A stretch of 64,000 bases of DNA from Alloascoidea africana (lineage: Eukaryota > Ascomycota > Alloascoideomycetes > Alloascoideales > Alloascoideaceae), in contig JAKTTT010000036.1 in assembly GCA_030581615.1 (NCBI GenBank), positions 62,001-126,000 of the forward strand. The letters are read 5' to 3'. The notes under the pieces are model-generated. The model was not told the DNA's origin. It saw nothing but the letters and a program-made list of their open reading frames with translations, and did no database searches. The position numbers and the translations under genes were made by a program. Each line of letters starts with the position of its first letter. The stretch's first letter is position 1. Of this stretch, positions 41,855-53,295 are shown one piece after another.

Positions 41855-42540
41855 ATTTATCGTTATGCATCGCATCTTGTGTTACGACTTTTTTTATATA
41901 TATTTGTTCTTATGTAGCTGTTTTCATCTCCCTTCAGCATTCCGTTTTCACCTTATCTTTTTGAAGCATCTACCCTGCTCAGCCTGGAGGCTTGATTTAA
42001 TGACTCGGATTATTTGCATGGTAATTGGTTGTGCTTATCACACTATCCTACATAGCAATCCCATAATGCTCAGATCAATGCAGCCGATTGAACTTTTACC
42101 TTTCTTACCATGAGCCATTCTAATAGTGGGTTGGAGATATTCAAAGAATAAGGAATGAAAGAAATTCTAGGTTCTGCTTGGGTTTGATCCGCGGTAACAC
42201 TGTTTTTCCTCTATGGGTTATCTACTTCAATTTCTGCAGATCGAAAGCACCTGAAGTAGGTTCAAATTTGTATCCCTTATTATACTTGGACATTTCCACC
42301 TTTAAACGCAAAGCCGCAAGACTACTATTCACAGGGCATTCTTATACATTATGCTATATGCAATTAACGAGGTACTTATTAAAAATTCCACCTGAGTTTG
42401 TTAGATTCAAACATCATTTGGTAATTGAAATGATTTTGTTTTTCCTTTTATCAATCCCCATGTCCAGAAACAAACTAAACGGAAAGGCCAAGCGAAAAAA
42501 TAAAAAGAGAAACACAAACAAAAACAAAAACAGGAGAAAT
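41855..42540. other. Convergent intergenic region
   Basis: About 690 bases between the BIM1 and HMG1 stops. ORFs at 41715-42113 and 42178-42573 have no recognisable features and overlap the ends of real genes. An A-rich AAACA-type tract is near 42510-42535. Confidence 0.5.
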
Positions 42541-45500
42541 TCAAGACTTTATGCAAATTTGTGGGCTTCTTGAAGTTCTTGCGAGCTGTGTCAAGTCAAC
42601 AGTAGAGGAATGAGGAGTCGGTGCTTTTGAACGATTGTGGGTCATATGGCTCTTCACCAAGTGGCCTGCAGCCAGAGCAGAACATAGAGAAAGTTCAGCG
42701 GCCAAAACACCAGAAGCGACTATTCTAGCTAGCATTCTTGCATTTTGGCCTGGATTTGTAGGGTGTGGTCCGCGAACGCCTAGGAGCTCCAGCATTGCGC
42801 CTTGAGGCTCTAGGATTGTTCCCCCGCCAATCGTGCCAACCTCTATCGAGGGCATCGAAACCGAGATTTGGAGATTTCCGTTGTTGTTTTTCATGAGAGT
42901 AATACAGTTTGAGGACTCGACGTTTTGAGCCGGATCTTGACCACAGGCAAGGAAAATTGCCGTTACTAGATTCGCAGCGTGGGCATTGAAACCACCAACG
43001 CTGCCAGCCATAGCGCTTCCAATGAGGTTTTTACTTACATTCAGCTCGACAAGAGCATCAACATCGCTTTTCAGTACCTTTCTGACGACTTCACCGGGCA
43101 CTATGGCTTCTGCCACCACACTTTTTCCTCGACCTTCAATCCAATTAATTGCTGCTGGTTTTTTATCAGTACAGTAGTTCCCGCTCAGAGAGATTACTTC
43201 CATATCTTCAAACCCGCAATCTTCTCTGAGATATTTGAGAGAATATTCGACACCTTTTGAGATCATATTCATGCCCATGGCATCTCCTGTAGTGGTTCTG
43301 AATCTGATGAACAGTAACGTGCCGGCAAGTGCAGTAGTAACATGTTGCAACCTTGCAAATCGCGAAGTAGAGTTAAATGCCCTTTTCAAAGTCTTTTGAC
43401 CTTCTTCGGAGTCAATCCAGATTTTGGCCGCTCCGGCTCTAGTTAACGAGGCAAAGGAAACACAAGGGCCTCTGGTCATGCCATCTCTTGTAAGAACAGT
43501 GGTGACGCCGCCCCCAGCATTAATTGCTTTACAACCACGCATAGTACTGGCAATGAGACAACCCTCTGTAGTTGCCATTGGGATATGGAACTCCTTTCCA
43601 TCGATAAGAAGGGGACCTGCTACACCAACTGGCAAAGGCATGTAACCAATGACGTTTTCACAACACGCTCCAAATACCCGATCATAGTCGTAATGTTCAA
43701 AAGGCAATCGATTCGGTTCTAAGAGTGAATGCGCTTTTGCAATTTCTGCTATTGCAAGCCTACGAACCAGAACTGCTCTTGATGTGTCCTCGAGTTTTTT
43801 TTCTAGCGCATAGAGAGGAAGTTTATCATGGGTTACCAGTTTCGCTATTTCCTGATCGTTCAACTCTTTAAGTTTTCCCGATTTTTGAATTGCTGAGATT
43901 TCCTCGAGGCTTCTGACCACTGCAACTGCTGTTGGCTTAGTAGGTAAAGGTACGACTTCTTTGTGTGTCACAATAGGTTTTTCAATTGCTTTCGGTATGG
44001 GAAGTGGAGCTGGCTTTGGCACTGGTTCCTCCAGCTTGGGCGCGTTTTGCTTTTCGTCGGAGCTTATCGGTGCAGCAGCCTTCAATAGATACCCATTAAT
44101 GACAATGCTGAGGATTAGAGAGATAAATATAACCTTGCTTAAAAACCGATCTGTTATGGCATTGTTCACGTTCTCATAGCTGGAATAAAGTGCATCCTCA
44201 AACATAACCGCAAATCGCGGGTATTGATATGTTCTAACAGGCAAGAACGTAACCAAGGCATGTGTCACTCCCATAGCTTCCAAATAGTTTTGGACTAAAG
44301 GCTGTGAGATGACAATAGACCTGTTTAGGATAGACTCGTCAGAACTTGTTAACTTGAACGGGAGATGCTTAACGCTGTAGATATTGAAAAGAAGGAATCC
44401 AAAAATGCTTAACAGTTTGAAAGCGTATATCCGTAATCCTCTGTACTTTGGTTTTACCCCAAAGAGATAGCCTTTGGTCCTCTCTGGATTCTGAATGTTT
44501 TTCTTTGTGCTATCGGGAACGTTCGAGACACCTTCTTCCTCCAATGTAGCACGGATATTAAGGTCTCTTTTGATCTTGCTGATTTGAATCTTTACCGCCA
44601 GGATGGAAGAGTAGAACGAAAACATAAGCAAGCAATCAAATATCAAGGTAACAGCACCCAAAACGCAAAATTCTGATAGTTGGGGGATTCGAGCAATAAC
44701 AACAAGAATCAGGATCGCCAGTGCAAAAGAATAGTGCTTCAGAATTGAAACACCAGTTTGCAAAGCTGCACCTTTGATCAGCTTTTCAACTCTTTGGTTT
44801 TCCACATCTTTCCCAAGTTTTAGACCGTGAAGTACACTTTCTGTGTAACTGATCTTGTCATTAAACCCAACACAAACCACCAAGAAAGGCAGTCCCTCGC
44901 CTAAGCTCCTCATTGAAATTTCAACACCAAGGGTTTTTGTGAAGAAGGTTCCAAGGAGGAAGCTTAGGAAACTGGAGATGAGAACGGCTGTTGCCAACCA
45001 AAACCGAGATCCTACCTTACGCATAGAATAGAAGAGATGGCCAAATGTCCAAAACATTGCCAGATAGACACCAGATATCAAAATAATGTCAGAAGTGTCA
45101 GAGCCTTGGATTATGTTCTTGATGCTTATTGATGCAAACTGAAGATACTCGATCCAGCTGAATGACTTTCGAATTGGACGAAGACGCCATGGGGAACTCG
45201 AATCCTCGGTAGTTTTCTCAATCTCTCTTATTGTCTCAGAGGTTTGGTCTTTTGGGACGATGAAAAATCTTGTTGTTCCATCGTCTCCAATTTGATCCTT
45301 TTCATCGTCAGTATAAAGTTCGGGACCCACAAGTAGGGAAGAACCTTGCAGATTTAGAGCGTCTGGATAGAATGGTATTTCTTCCTTATTGTCTCGAAAC
45401 CGATATGTCAAAAGTGAATAAAAAGGTGTTTCTGGATCCGCCTCGTTGTGTGCGATTTCTACTTGGGACCAAGTTTGGACAAACGGATCTGCTGTGTAGG

Positions 45501-45669
45501 CAAAGACGAGATCGGAGCCCGATCCAACATCGTTTCCAGGAATATATATGTCCAGAACAGAGAGGTATGTGGCCGACGCAAGCATGGAGATGGTCACCAT
45601 CACTCTCACCGGATGGAACGCTGCATGCTGGGCTAGAAGAGCAAAGGCTGAGGTCAACAGCTCGAGCAT
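42541..45669 (-). CDS. HMG1: 3-hydroxy-3-methylglutaryl-CoA reductase
   Basis: The 1042-residue enzyme makes mevalonate in the ER membrane, the rate-limiting step for sterols and for farnesyl and geranylgeranyl groups. The N-terminal half has a first membrane helix near residue 25 and a sterol-sensing-type cluster of helices at about 185-360 ([37 protein letters not shown]). A Pro/Lys linker follows. The catalytic domain begins near 590, with [18 protein letters not shown] at about 670, DAMGMNM at about 794, GTIGGGT at about 945 and the catalytic His in KSHMTHNRS near 1008. The first ATG in the open frame is at 45669 ([12 protein letters not shown]). The 22 codons above it start from TTG and are not used here. 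It lies head-to-head with the second pheromone gene across 2.1 kb. Confidence 0.96.
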   Translation of the reverse strand: MLELLTSAFALLAQHAAFHPVRVMVTISMLASATYLSVLDIYIPGNDVGSGSDLVFAYTADPFVQTWSQVEIAHNEADPETPFYSLLTYRFRDNKEEIPFYPDALNLQGSSLLVGPELYTDDEKDQIGDDGTTRFFIVPKDQTSETIREIEKTTEDSSSPWRLRPIRKSFSWIEYLQFASISIKNIIQGSDTSDIILISGVYLAMFWTFGHLFYSMRKVGSRFWLATAVLISSFLSFLLGTFFTKTLGVEISMRSLGEGLPFLVVCVGFNDKISYTESVLHGLKLGKDVENQRVEKLIKGAALQTGVSILKHYSFALAILILVVIARIPQLSEFCVLGAVTLIFDCLLMFSFYSSILAVKIQISKIKRDLNIRATLEEEGVSNVPDSTKKNIQNPERTKGYLFGVKPKYRGLRIYAFKLLSIFGFLLFNIYSVKHLPFKLTSSDESILNRSIVISQPLVQNYLEAMGVTHALVTFLPVRTYQYPRFAVMFEDALYSSYENVNNAITDRFLSKVIFISLILSIVINGYLLKAAAPISSDEKQNAPKLEEPVPKPAPLPIPKAIEKPIVTHKEVVPLPTKPTAVAVVRSLEEISAIQKSGKLKELNDQEIAKLVTHDKLPLYALEKKLEDTSRAVLVRRLAIAEIAKAHSLLEPNRLPFEHYDYDRVFGACCENVIGYMPLPVGVAGPLLIDGKEFHIPMATTEGCLIASTMRGCKAINAGGGVTTVLTRDGMTRGPCVSFASLTRAGAAKIWIDSEEGQKTLKRAFNSTSRFARLQHVTTALAGTLLFIRFRTTTGDAMGMNMISKGVEYSLKYLREDCGFEDMEVISLSGNYCTDKKPAAINWIEGRGKSVVAEAIVPGEVVRKVLKSDVDALVELNVSKNLIGSAMAGSVGGFNAHAANLVTAIFLACGQDPAQNVESSNCITLMKNNNGNLQISVSMPSIEVGTIGGGTILEPQGAMLELLGVRGPHPTNPGQNARMLARIVASGVLAAELSLCSALAAGHLVKSHMTHNRSKAPTPHSSTVDLTQLARTSRSPQICIKS

Positions 45670-46775
45670 TTGTGTCTTCTGGAGATACTTCTGGAGAGAA
45701 AGAGGAATCGAACGGTTCGTTTTGGAAAATCCCAAAGCTACCGTTGGCTAAAGTGGGGTAAGCAGTAGCCGGACGAACGAGCTTTTTCTGCTCGAATTCG
45801 CTCTGAACTAGTAAGCCCAGGATTTGTCATACGCGAGCGCTTATGATTCAGTTTGTCGAAACCAAGAGATCGGAGAAAAGGGCTGTTTCTGTTTTCAGAG
45901 AAAGAATCGAAACTAAGAGATAAACGATTTACAAGAGGAGGACAGAATGGTCAAAGCGTGCCTAATGCTGGAGAATAGAGCTGGTATCAAATAGCGATAG
46001 TGAATTCAGCATGACCTTTCTCTGCTAACTTGCTAGTCAAGAGCCTTAAATTCGCAAGAATGGGATAGATGTACAGTGACCAAAACAGACTTTTGCTCCC
46101 TTAATTGACCATCATTCAAAATGGATTTTACTTGATCACTAACTTTAGATCCCTTGAATTTTAAAGTTACTAATACTAATAGTGTTAATCAATGGATCTG
46201 AACAAATGTTCCATACTTCCACGGCATATAGGTACACAAAACCTTTTCTTTTTGGTTAGAAGTACTGGAGATGACGGCAAAGAATGCGAGGGCCATTAAC
46301 TTCCATAGAAAGGTCTTTTTTGGCTTGATTTGACACAAAACTTGTCAGAATGACGTCTTCAAAATTTCATCCTCTTCTTAGATAGTCCCTTTTGGGTTTT
46401 TTCTTTCCTTGCCTAGAGTTGATCAAAACTGGAACGTTTGAGTTTACCTTACATTACCTTGCTGGGCATGGGATAAAATGCTAGTACTTTACACAAGGAT
46501 ACTAGATTGCAAAACACAGCCAATGGATTTCCTCATTAGTTATGAATAAATACAAAACTTGTGAAAAAAAGAGCATCCACCAGACAATACTCTCATGAGA
46601 CAGGAATTGCCATTTTCGAAGCCAAAAGAGCAGTCGAAACTTGCGGTAACATGAGTTCATCGTGGAACCTAAAGTTCAAGCGTTTAATTTGTAGAGTCTT
46701 AACTAATTTGTCACTATTATGTGTCTTCAATACGTATCCTAAAATTTCTTAGGGGCATCTTCACTAGCAGATACT

Positions 46776-47669
46776 TGAAACAAATCTTTCCAAGTAATGT
46801 AAAGATGCATGAAACAAAGTTCGCTCAGAAAACTCAAAATTAGTAGAGCTTTTAGATGCTCCTCAAGACGCTAGAATTATGCAAAAACGTGGTTTAACAT
46901 TGTTAAACTGTTATTAACAACAAGTAAATAATTGTATTTGTTTCTTTTTGGTTTTGTTACTTCCCTGTTGATCCCAATAGTATTTAGTGGTTGCTTGACG
47001 ATTCTCATTATCTGACTAAACTTTAAATTGTAAGGATTTCCCAAAAGAGACTAAAATTCAGGTTTAAACTCACGTTAATGGGCCCAGCTTCTTCACTAAT
47101 GGGTAAAGCAATAGGAGTTAAAGGCTGGCTGGGTCGGTCCTACGATGGCAATTGCATGTGTTTAAACATTTGTATTCTTTGAATATCCTAATTAGCCAGA
47201 TTGAGAAAGCAAAGGGGGCAGAATCGTAGGATTTGCTCCTTGTTGGCAGAGAGATCAACACCCTCAGTCTAGAGGAAAGGCTCTTATCGCACCGTTTCTT
47301 TTAACAACCGAATTTTTACACTAAAGGAAAATTAAGAGAGCTTTGAACTTTGTACCTTTGTGCTTCCAGTTCTAGGAATCTTAGATTTCTTACAAGAAAG
47401 GTCATCCTCCAAGAATTAGGACATGGTTCCCCAGGATTTGTGCCTGACAGCTTAGCCACGCTCCAAGTTGTTTCTTTTCAATTTGGAAATTATGCTAGGA
47501 TCAAGCCACTCGATTGTTTCAATTTTGTTGCACATTGGGAAACCTGATTTTCCTAAAGCCCTTAATTGGGTGATCCAAGTTCACTTTGTTGTCTATTCAA
47601 TGTTGAAAAAGGAGAGAAAAGGCATGTATAGGGATTCTCAACCTTGTACTATCCGCAGTATCTGTTTCA
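46776..47669. promoter_or_regulatory. Four Ste12-type pheromone-response elements
   Basis: TGAAACA occurs at 46776-46782 and 46810-46816, and its complement TGTTTCA at 47515-47521 and 47663-47669. The nearest is about 142 bp upstream of the copy 2 ATG. This 7-mer is the Ste12 pheromone-response core in Saccharomyces. By rough base composition I would expect fewer than one copy in 2.1 kb. Confidence 0.5.
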
Positions 47670-47731
47670 AAAAGGTTACAAGATTACTCTTCTTTAGAGA
47701 ATTCTTTTATCTGAAGAATTCCAACCAAAAA

Positions 47732-47743
47732 CTATTTAAATGG
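47732..47743 (+). promoter_or_regulatory. TATA-box element of pheromone copy 2
   Basis: CTATTTAAATGG, identical to the element of copy 1 and at almost the same distance from the ATG (68 versus 71 bp). Confidence 0.6.
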
Positions 47744-47810
47744 CCTCATTTCTCTTCATTGTCAAATCATCATTCAAACCAATTCACTCTTTGCAATCAA
47801 ACTATTAGAA

Positions 47811-48004
47811 ATGTCTGCACAAATCAATAACGTCGCTGTTAACCACGCCTCCTCTTCCAACAAGAAGGAAGACAAGGACGAGTTCATGTGTAAGTGACTG
47901 GAATATTATTTATTTTTGAGTCTGGAACTTTCACAATATGCTAACGGCTTTTCATTTCTATAGACTACGGACAGGTTGTCCCATGGACCTGCACCATCGC
48001 CTAA
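47811..48004 (+). CDS. MFA2: Lipopeptide mating pheromone precursor (a-factor/M-factor type), copy 2
   Basis: Exon 1 is 47811..47889 and exon 2 is 47964..48004. The 74-nt intron starts GTAAGT, has TGCTAAC and ends TATAG. The encoded 39 residues begin MSAQINNVAVNH, share the pro-region ASSSNKKEDKDEF with copy 1, and end MYYGQVVPWTC plus TIA, a CaaX box. The protein differs from copy 1 at only three positions, all in the first twelve residues. Several synonymous sites and the whole intron sequence differ, so the mature pheromone appears to be under selection rather than copied recently. Processing by farnesyltransferase, CaaX protease, methyltransferase and an N-terminal protease, followed by Ste6-type export, is expected from known a-factor biology. 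The exact N-terminus of the mature peptide (Y27 or Y28) is not visible in the sequence. Confidence 0.88.
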
Positions 48005-48027
48005 ATTTTTCTGAAAAGAAAAATTTA
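48002..48027 (+). terminator. Hairpin at the copy 2 stop codon
   Basis: TAAATTTTTC and GAAAAATTTA form a perfect 10-bp inverted repeat with a six-base loop, starting at the stop codon itself. A role in 3'-end formation or mRNA stability is only a guess. Confidence 0.3.
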
Positions 48028-48532
48028 AGTGTTGATGTTCCTTAATGATAAACTTGTTTTGCGGATCTGATCTTTCAATTTGATCTAGGTTTTCAAGCAG
48101 CATGGAAAGGGTGGAATCTCAACCTCCAGGCCATCTCACTGGGGTTAATGTTTTTATTTTACTTCCTTTGTTTTTGTTTATATTATCTTTGTAATTGTTA
48201 GAAATCGGTTGTAACTGCTGGCAGTTTCACCATTTTATATATGTTAATTGAATCCCAGATGAGTTTTTCTATAAAATATGTTGGTAAACTTAGATCGAAA
48301 CTGAAAGTCCCGGCGAAGTCCGGCGCCACACTATCTAGATCAAAGATAAGCATAATGGAATTATTTTCAACAGATCAGATAAATCAACATTCCTTTTCAA
48401 AAGGTTACTAGAAGAACAGCTACGTAGAATGTGTTGTAAGTCTAAAACAAAAGTGTCTTTTAATTTTTTTTTATCGTCAATGTATTTCAATTGAGGAATT
48501 GTGGAATGGATAGAAATGGAAGCTAATCTTAA
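48028..48532. other. Convergent intergenic region
   Basis: About 500 AT-rich bases between pheromone copy 2 and the FUR1 stop. No gene or notable repeat is seen. Confidence 0.5.
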
Positions 48533-49315
<783 letters not shown>

Positions 49316-49539
49316 GATGATTTGGAGAGTCTTGATCTGATTGGTATCTGCGAGAAAAGAAGATCAAGATAACACGAGAGTCTAAAACCCGGGTAACATT
49401 TCATCGGCTCCAGATCGTTTGCACGTGACACGAAAATGAATGGATGGAACCTGATCTGGCGCTTTCTGGAGTCCGGATTAACATTTGGTCTAGTCTCGTC
49501 GTGTACACAGGAAAAGAAAGGCAACAAAGGGGAGGAAAG

Positions 49540-50307
49540 ATGGCCGATATAAGTGTTTTTGTAACGTCTGATTTGACCTCATCGGAGCGACGCATCTCCC
49601 CATCACACTCAATCAGCTACTTGAAAAAGCGACTGGAGCCTGTCACAGGCATTCCACCTGAACACCAGAAGATCACGCTGTTCAACTCCACCACAGACAC
49701 AGGGAGCAGTGTTGAGATTAAAAATACGGATAATGAGGGACGGGAGCTAACAGTTAATGACTTTGGGGTTGTTCCATTTGCAAGATTGCATGTTGTTGAC
49801 ACGCGAGGTGCCGATTCTGAACTTGCGAAACTAAGAGATCAGGATGGGGAGAATGGGAGTGAGGAGGAGGGAGAAAACACGAATTTTGGCATCACAGATC
49901 AGGAGTACTCCCAAAGATCGGGTACAGTTTTGAGTTGGAAACAGCAAAACAAGCTGGGGCGATTTGATTTGGAGAAAGAAGAGCAGATGCTGAAGCAGGA
50001 GGCTGAATCGCTCTCCCAAATCAAGGTAGGAATGAGATGTCGTATCAAAGATTCCGACAGAGCTGGGGCTGAACGAAGAGGAGTTGTGCTTTATGTGGGG
50101 AGCATCCCTGAAATTGAAAACTCGCAGCATAGCTGGGTTGGAGTGAAGCTGGATGAACCATTGGGTAAAAACGACGGGTCTGTGAAAGGGAAAAGGTACT
50201 TTAGTTGTCCTCCAAAGTACGGATCTTTTGTGCGACCAGTAAATGTTGAAGTTGGAGATTTCCCAGAATTGTGTCTCGAAGAAGATGACGACGACGATGA
50301 GATTTAG
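49540..50307 (+). CDS. ALF1: Tubulin-folding cofactor B (CAP-Gly protein)
   Basis: The start at 49540 gives 255 residues (MADISVFVTSDLTSSERR), equal to the usual length. An in-frame ATG at 49444 would add 32 residues lying in the FUR1 side of the shared promoter. A ubiquitin-like domain (about 3-90) includes SYLKKRLEPVTGIPPEHQKI. A coiled linker follows, then a CAP-Gly domain at about 162-240 with VGVKLDEPLGKNDGSVKGKRYF and KYGSFVRP, containing the GKNDG groove that binds EEY/F-type tails. It assists alpha-tubulin folding together with cofactor E. The C-terminus DDDDEI retains the acidic DEI-type tail known in cofactor B. Confidence 0.93.
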   Translation: MADISVFVTSDLTSSERRISPSHSISYLKKRLEPVTGIPPEHQKITLFNSTTDTGSSVEIKNTDNEGRELTVNDFGVVPFARLHVVDTRGADSELAKLRDQDGENGSEEEGENTNFGITDQEYSQRSGTVLSWKQQNKLGRFDLEKEEQMLKQEAESLSQIKVGMRCRIKDSDRAGAERRGVVLYVGSIPEIENSQHSWVGVKLDEPLGKNDGSVKGKRYFSCPPKYGSFVRPVNVEVGDFPELCLEEDDDDDEI

Positions 50308-50489
50308 TTCTACTTCATAGAATAGGAATTACGAGCAAATAAACCCCAGAATTACGTATTATAGTGTTATGTAGAACTAACTAAATCCGATGGTACCATA
50401 CAAGGAGAAGCGAAAACATTGTACTTGCATTAATGAAAGAGAAGGAAAAGGAGACATGTCATCTTAAATCAAAGAACAATAGCATCAAA

Positions 50490-51551
50490 TTAACGGCCAA
50501 GACTTTCTTGGAGAGCAATGGTTCTTGTCTGCTCATTTAACTCACCTGCACCAGTAATGGGAGCGGTGCTTCCACTAGCATTCTCAGCAATTGCCTCCAT
50601 TCCAGACGCGCTAGGCATGAAGATGACCTTTGAGCTTGAACTCTTCGCCATTGCCTGCATAGCGTCCAAGTAGCGGATTTGCATAGCTGGTTTGGAGGCC
50701 AGGATATCAGCAGCCTTTCTCATGAGCTTTGCACTCTCTACCTCTGCGCGTGCTGCGATGATTTTGCTTTCACCGATACGTTTGGACTGAGCAGCCATAG
50801 AAAGAGACTCCTGGAGTTCTCGAGAAAGCAATAGGTCTTTGATAAGAATACTTTCGACACGAACGCCCCAGCCGATAGCAGTCTCGTCAATGATTTCTTG
50901 GATGCTTGAGGCGATTTCCTCACGGCGTTCAATAACGTCCTGGAGGTTTCTAGCGCCGACCACATGTCTCAAAGTAGTCTGTGTTCGTTCTACCAACGCG
51001 TTCTGGACATTCGATACGCCAAACATGGCTCTATGGGGGGAGGTGATGTGATAATAGAGCACGCTTGTGAGAGTGAGATTCACATTGTCCTTGGTCATGC
51101 AAGCCTGTTGGGGGATTTCTACAATCTGGACCTTAACATCCACAAAGCGAACTGACTCCGAAACAGGATTTACCTTGACAAGGCCAGGGTCCACAGCCTT
51201 GTAAAACTGGCCAAATCTGCTGACCAGGCCCACAGTACCTTGGTTGACATTCTTGAACGGGTTCGGGCAGCAAAAACAGCAAGGAATAGAACCTAGACCA
51301 CCGAGCATCTGGCCGAGACCGTTCATAAAGCTTCCATAAGCTCCCGTTTTGGGGGTTTCCATTTCGTAAGCATAAGAGGGCTGAAGATCTGACTTTCTAA
51401 TGGGCTCTACCTCTAGCAAGGGCTCTGGCTGGCGCTTGAATGTTTTGCCCTGGCCGTTGGAGGTTGAAGTAGATGCAAACGCATTAGCCTGGCTTGAGAG
51501 GCCTTCCTCCTGGTGGATCTGGTCGTCGGTTTCTTCAGAGAATTTTGACAT
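50490..51551 (-). CDS. Stomatin-family (SPFH/band 7) membrane protein
   Basis: The 353-residue protein has an N-terminal cytosolic region and a cysteine-rich hydrophobic stretch (IPCCFCCPNPF, about residues 98-108) suited to palmitoylation and membrane insertion. A full band 7 domain follows at about 113-280 (NQGTVGLVSRFGQFYKAVDPGLVKVNPVSE, QQACMTKDNVNLTLTSVLYYHI, RREEIASSIQEIIDETAIGWGVRVESILIKDL). It closes with the stomatin-type oligomerisation helix (AEVESAKLMRKAADILAS..AMQIRYLDAMQAMAK). Such proteins organise membrane microdomains and regulate channels. The start at 51551 (MSKFSEETDDQ) is chosen over an upstream ATG that adds 32 low-complexity residues. This family is common in filamentous fungi; I know of no true stomatin in Saccharomyces. 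Confidence 0.88.
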   Translation of the reverse strand: MSKFSEETDDQIHQEEGLSSQANAFASTSTSNGQGKTFKRQPEPLLEVEPIRKSDLQPSYAYEMETPKTGAYGSFMNGLGQMLGGLGSIPCCFCCPNPFKNVNQGTVGLVSRFGQFYKAVDPGLVKVNPVSESVRFVDVKVQIVEIPQQACMTKDNVNLTLTSVLYYHITSPHRAMFGVSNVQNALVERTQTTLRHVVGARNLQDVIERREEIASSIQEIIDETAIGWGVRVESILIKDLLLSRELQESLSMAAQSKRIGESKIIAARAEVESAKLMRKAADILASKPAMQIRYLDAMQAMAKSSSSKVIFMPSASGMEAIAENASGSTAPITGAGELNEQTRTIALQESLGR

Positions 51552-52488
51552 GTTGGCAGCTAGTGGTGTTTCAGTTGTTGGAGGTATCCTTTTGTGTGGA
51601 GAGGGCGAGACGGTGTTTTTATATAGACGGGTAGAGAGGCAGTTCACTGATTAAGAATAAGGTTGTCCCCAGCACGGCCTTCTTGTTGGCCGCTACAGCC
51701 TCTTCAAGCCGCTCCCAGTGGATGAGGTCACTGGCGGCAGCGGGCAGCCTGGAGCGGATCGGTCGGCGACGGGAGCGCGGTGCGAGCGAGCTGGTAGCGG
51801 CGAGTGAGCATCTGGAGCACCTGGCGAACCCGAGCGAGGGCCAGAGCCATGTGGACTGGGCAAACACCGGGCAGCAGCCTCACTGGGAGGCAGAGGTTAG
51901 CGGCAGAGTTGGCGCCCGCCGGAGAACGTGTGGGTCCTCGCTGGTTTCTGTTTCCGCCGTGCTTGGCAATTCTGATGCCTCAGAATCCGTGCTCTTGGAA
52001 AGCAATTCTGCCTAAAGCATAGTTCTCGAGATGTCTTGGAATTGATCCTGCGGCATGCTAACAGGCCAGATATACGTACATGGTCGTCACTATTGTTCCT
52101 GGCCCTCGCTCATCCTGAAGGTGTGTGAGAACTGCCCAGGTACGAAACACAAGGTTTACGTCCTGCTTCTTGGTGGCAGAGACATGTGGCTGGTGTCACT
52201 GTCAGACCCTTTTCTCGTCCGCATTCCCTTTCGTGTTTCACAGGGTTTGGTCTTCGTAGTTGAGAGTTAAAGGCAGAGATTGCTGGTAGTCTATGGCCTG
52301 ACCGTGCCCGTATTATTTCAAGCAATTTTTTCCCATGATTATACCCCCACATCTATTACCCGAACTACTCTCCAGTTCTCTATCCTTGAACGGTGCCTTG
52401 AATTTCTAGTTTTTGGAGCACATGTGTATGTGAGTAACTGCATCTGACTATGTATCACTATGTTTGAACAAATACTCCGTTCAGACGA

Positions 52489-52530
52489 CATTTGGCAAGT
52501 GTCATTTGGCAAGTGTCATTTGGCAAGTGT
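52489..52530 (+). repeat. Three perfect copies of a 14-bp unit
   Basis: CATTTGGCAAGTGT is repeated three times head-to-tail. Each copy contains TTGGCAA, which is near palindromic, so it could be a cluster of identical protein-binding sites. Confidence 0.8.
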
Positions 52531-53295
52531 CCTTAAAATAATAAAACCAGTACAAAATTTATATCGGATCTTGATTGATCTCATGTTTTAACACAACGGA
52601 TGTCTAAACTGCGGTCTTCAATGCAAGACCTGAATGTGAATACATGCTGACCCTGCCGCTAAGCAGGTGTCAGGCTTTCTGAAAGTTGATTGCTGTTTAC
52701 TTTAGACCAGGATAAAAGAATATTTCGTTTATCGTTTTCTTTGCCATGATGTTTGATCTCAATTCATCCGCTAATATAGGATGCTCAAGGTCAACCCTAT
52801 TAACTTCCCCATTGGTATCAGAAGTTTGGGCCCCTAGAAGTCTGTCTTCCTTCATATCTCCCCAGCAACTGATATTCAGATTGCTTTGTTTCTCAGCAGA
52901 CTGTGCTTCCTGCAATATATGCTCATAACCAAAAACGATTGGATGACATTATTGCAGAAGTTGAATTCTTACAATAGAGCACAAGAGGGAAGGAAAAAGT
53001 ATTTGTAATTAAGTCACATTTTGCTGCTAGAACGCCCTGTTTCAGGAATCATGATTGACAATAAGAATTGATAGAAGCCCTTTTCTCGTGCTTTATCACC
53101 ATCATTTTCTACCCCAGAATGTGGTGGTCTAATACGAGGGCCCTTATCGCATTTTACGAGAAAAACGATTCGGAAACCTAAATTAATAGAAAGTATTAAA
53201 AGGTTGATGCGATAACTGCTAACAGACTGCAACTTCTAGGCAAACTACTCTTGAAGTTGCTTTAACTCTCGGGCATTGAGAGGCACAGAACAAAA

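Larger units (their letters stand above)
45670..47810. other. Divergent intergenic region between HMG1 and pheromone copy 2
   Basis: 2.1 kb without a supportable ORF. It contains four exact TGAAACA/TGTTTCA elements (listed separately) and the TATA box of copy 2. I see nothing else to annotate. Confidence 0.5.

Noticed and set aside
42178-42573. 131-codon plus-strand ORF between BIM1 and HMG1
   Set aside because: It overlaps the HMG1 end antisense and closes with a low-complexity Lys/Asn tail from an A-rich tract.
47468-47830. 120-codon ORF overlapping the start of pheromone copy 2
   Set aside because: It covers the promoter and first codons of the pheromone gene in another frame; no homology is recognised.
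49444-49539. Upstream in-frame ATG for ALF1
   Set aside because: It would add 32 residues absent from the family and place the start in the short promoter shared with FUR1.
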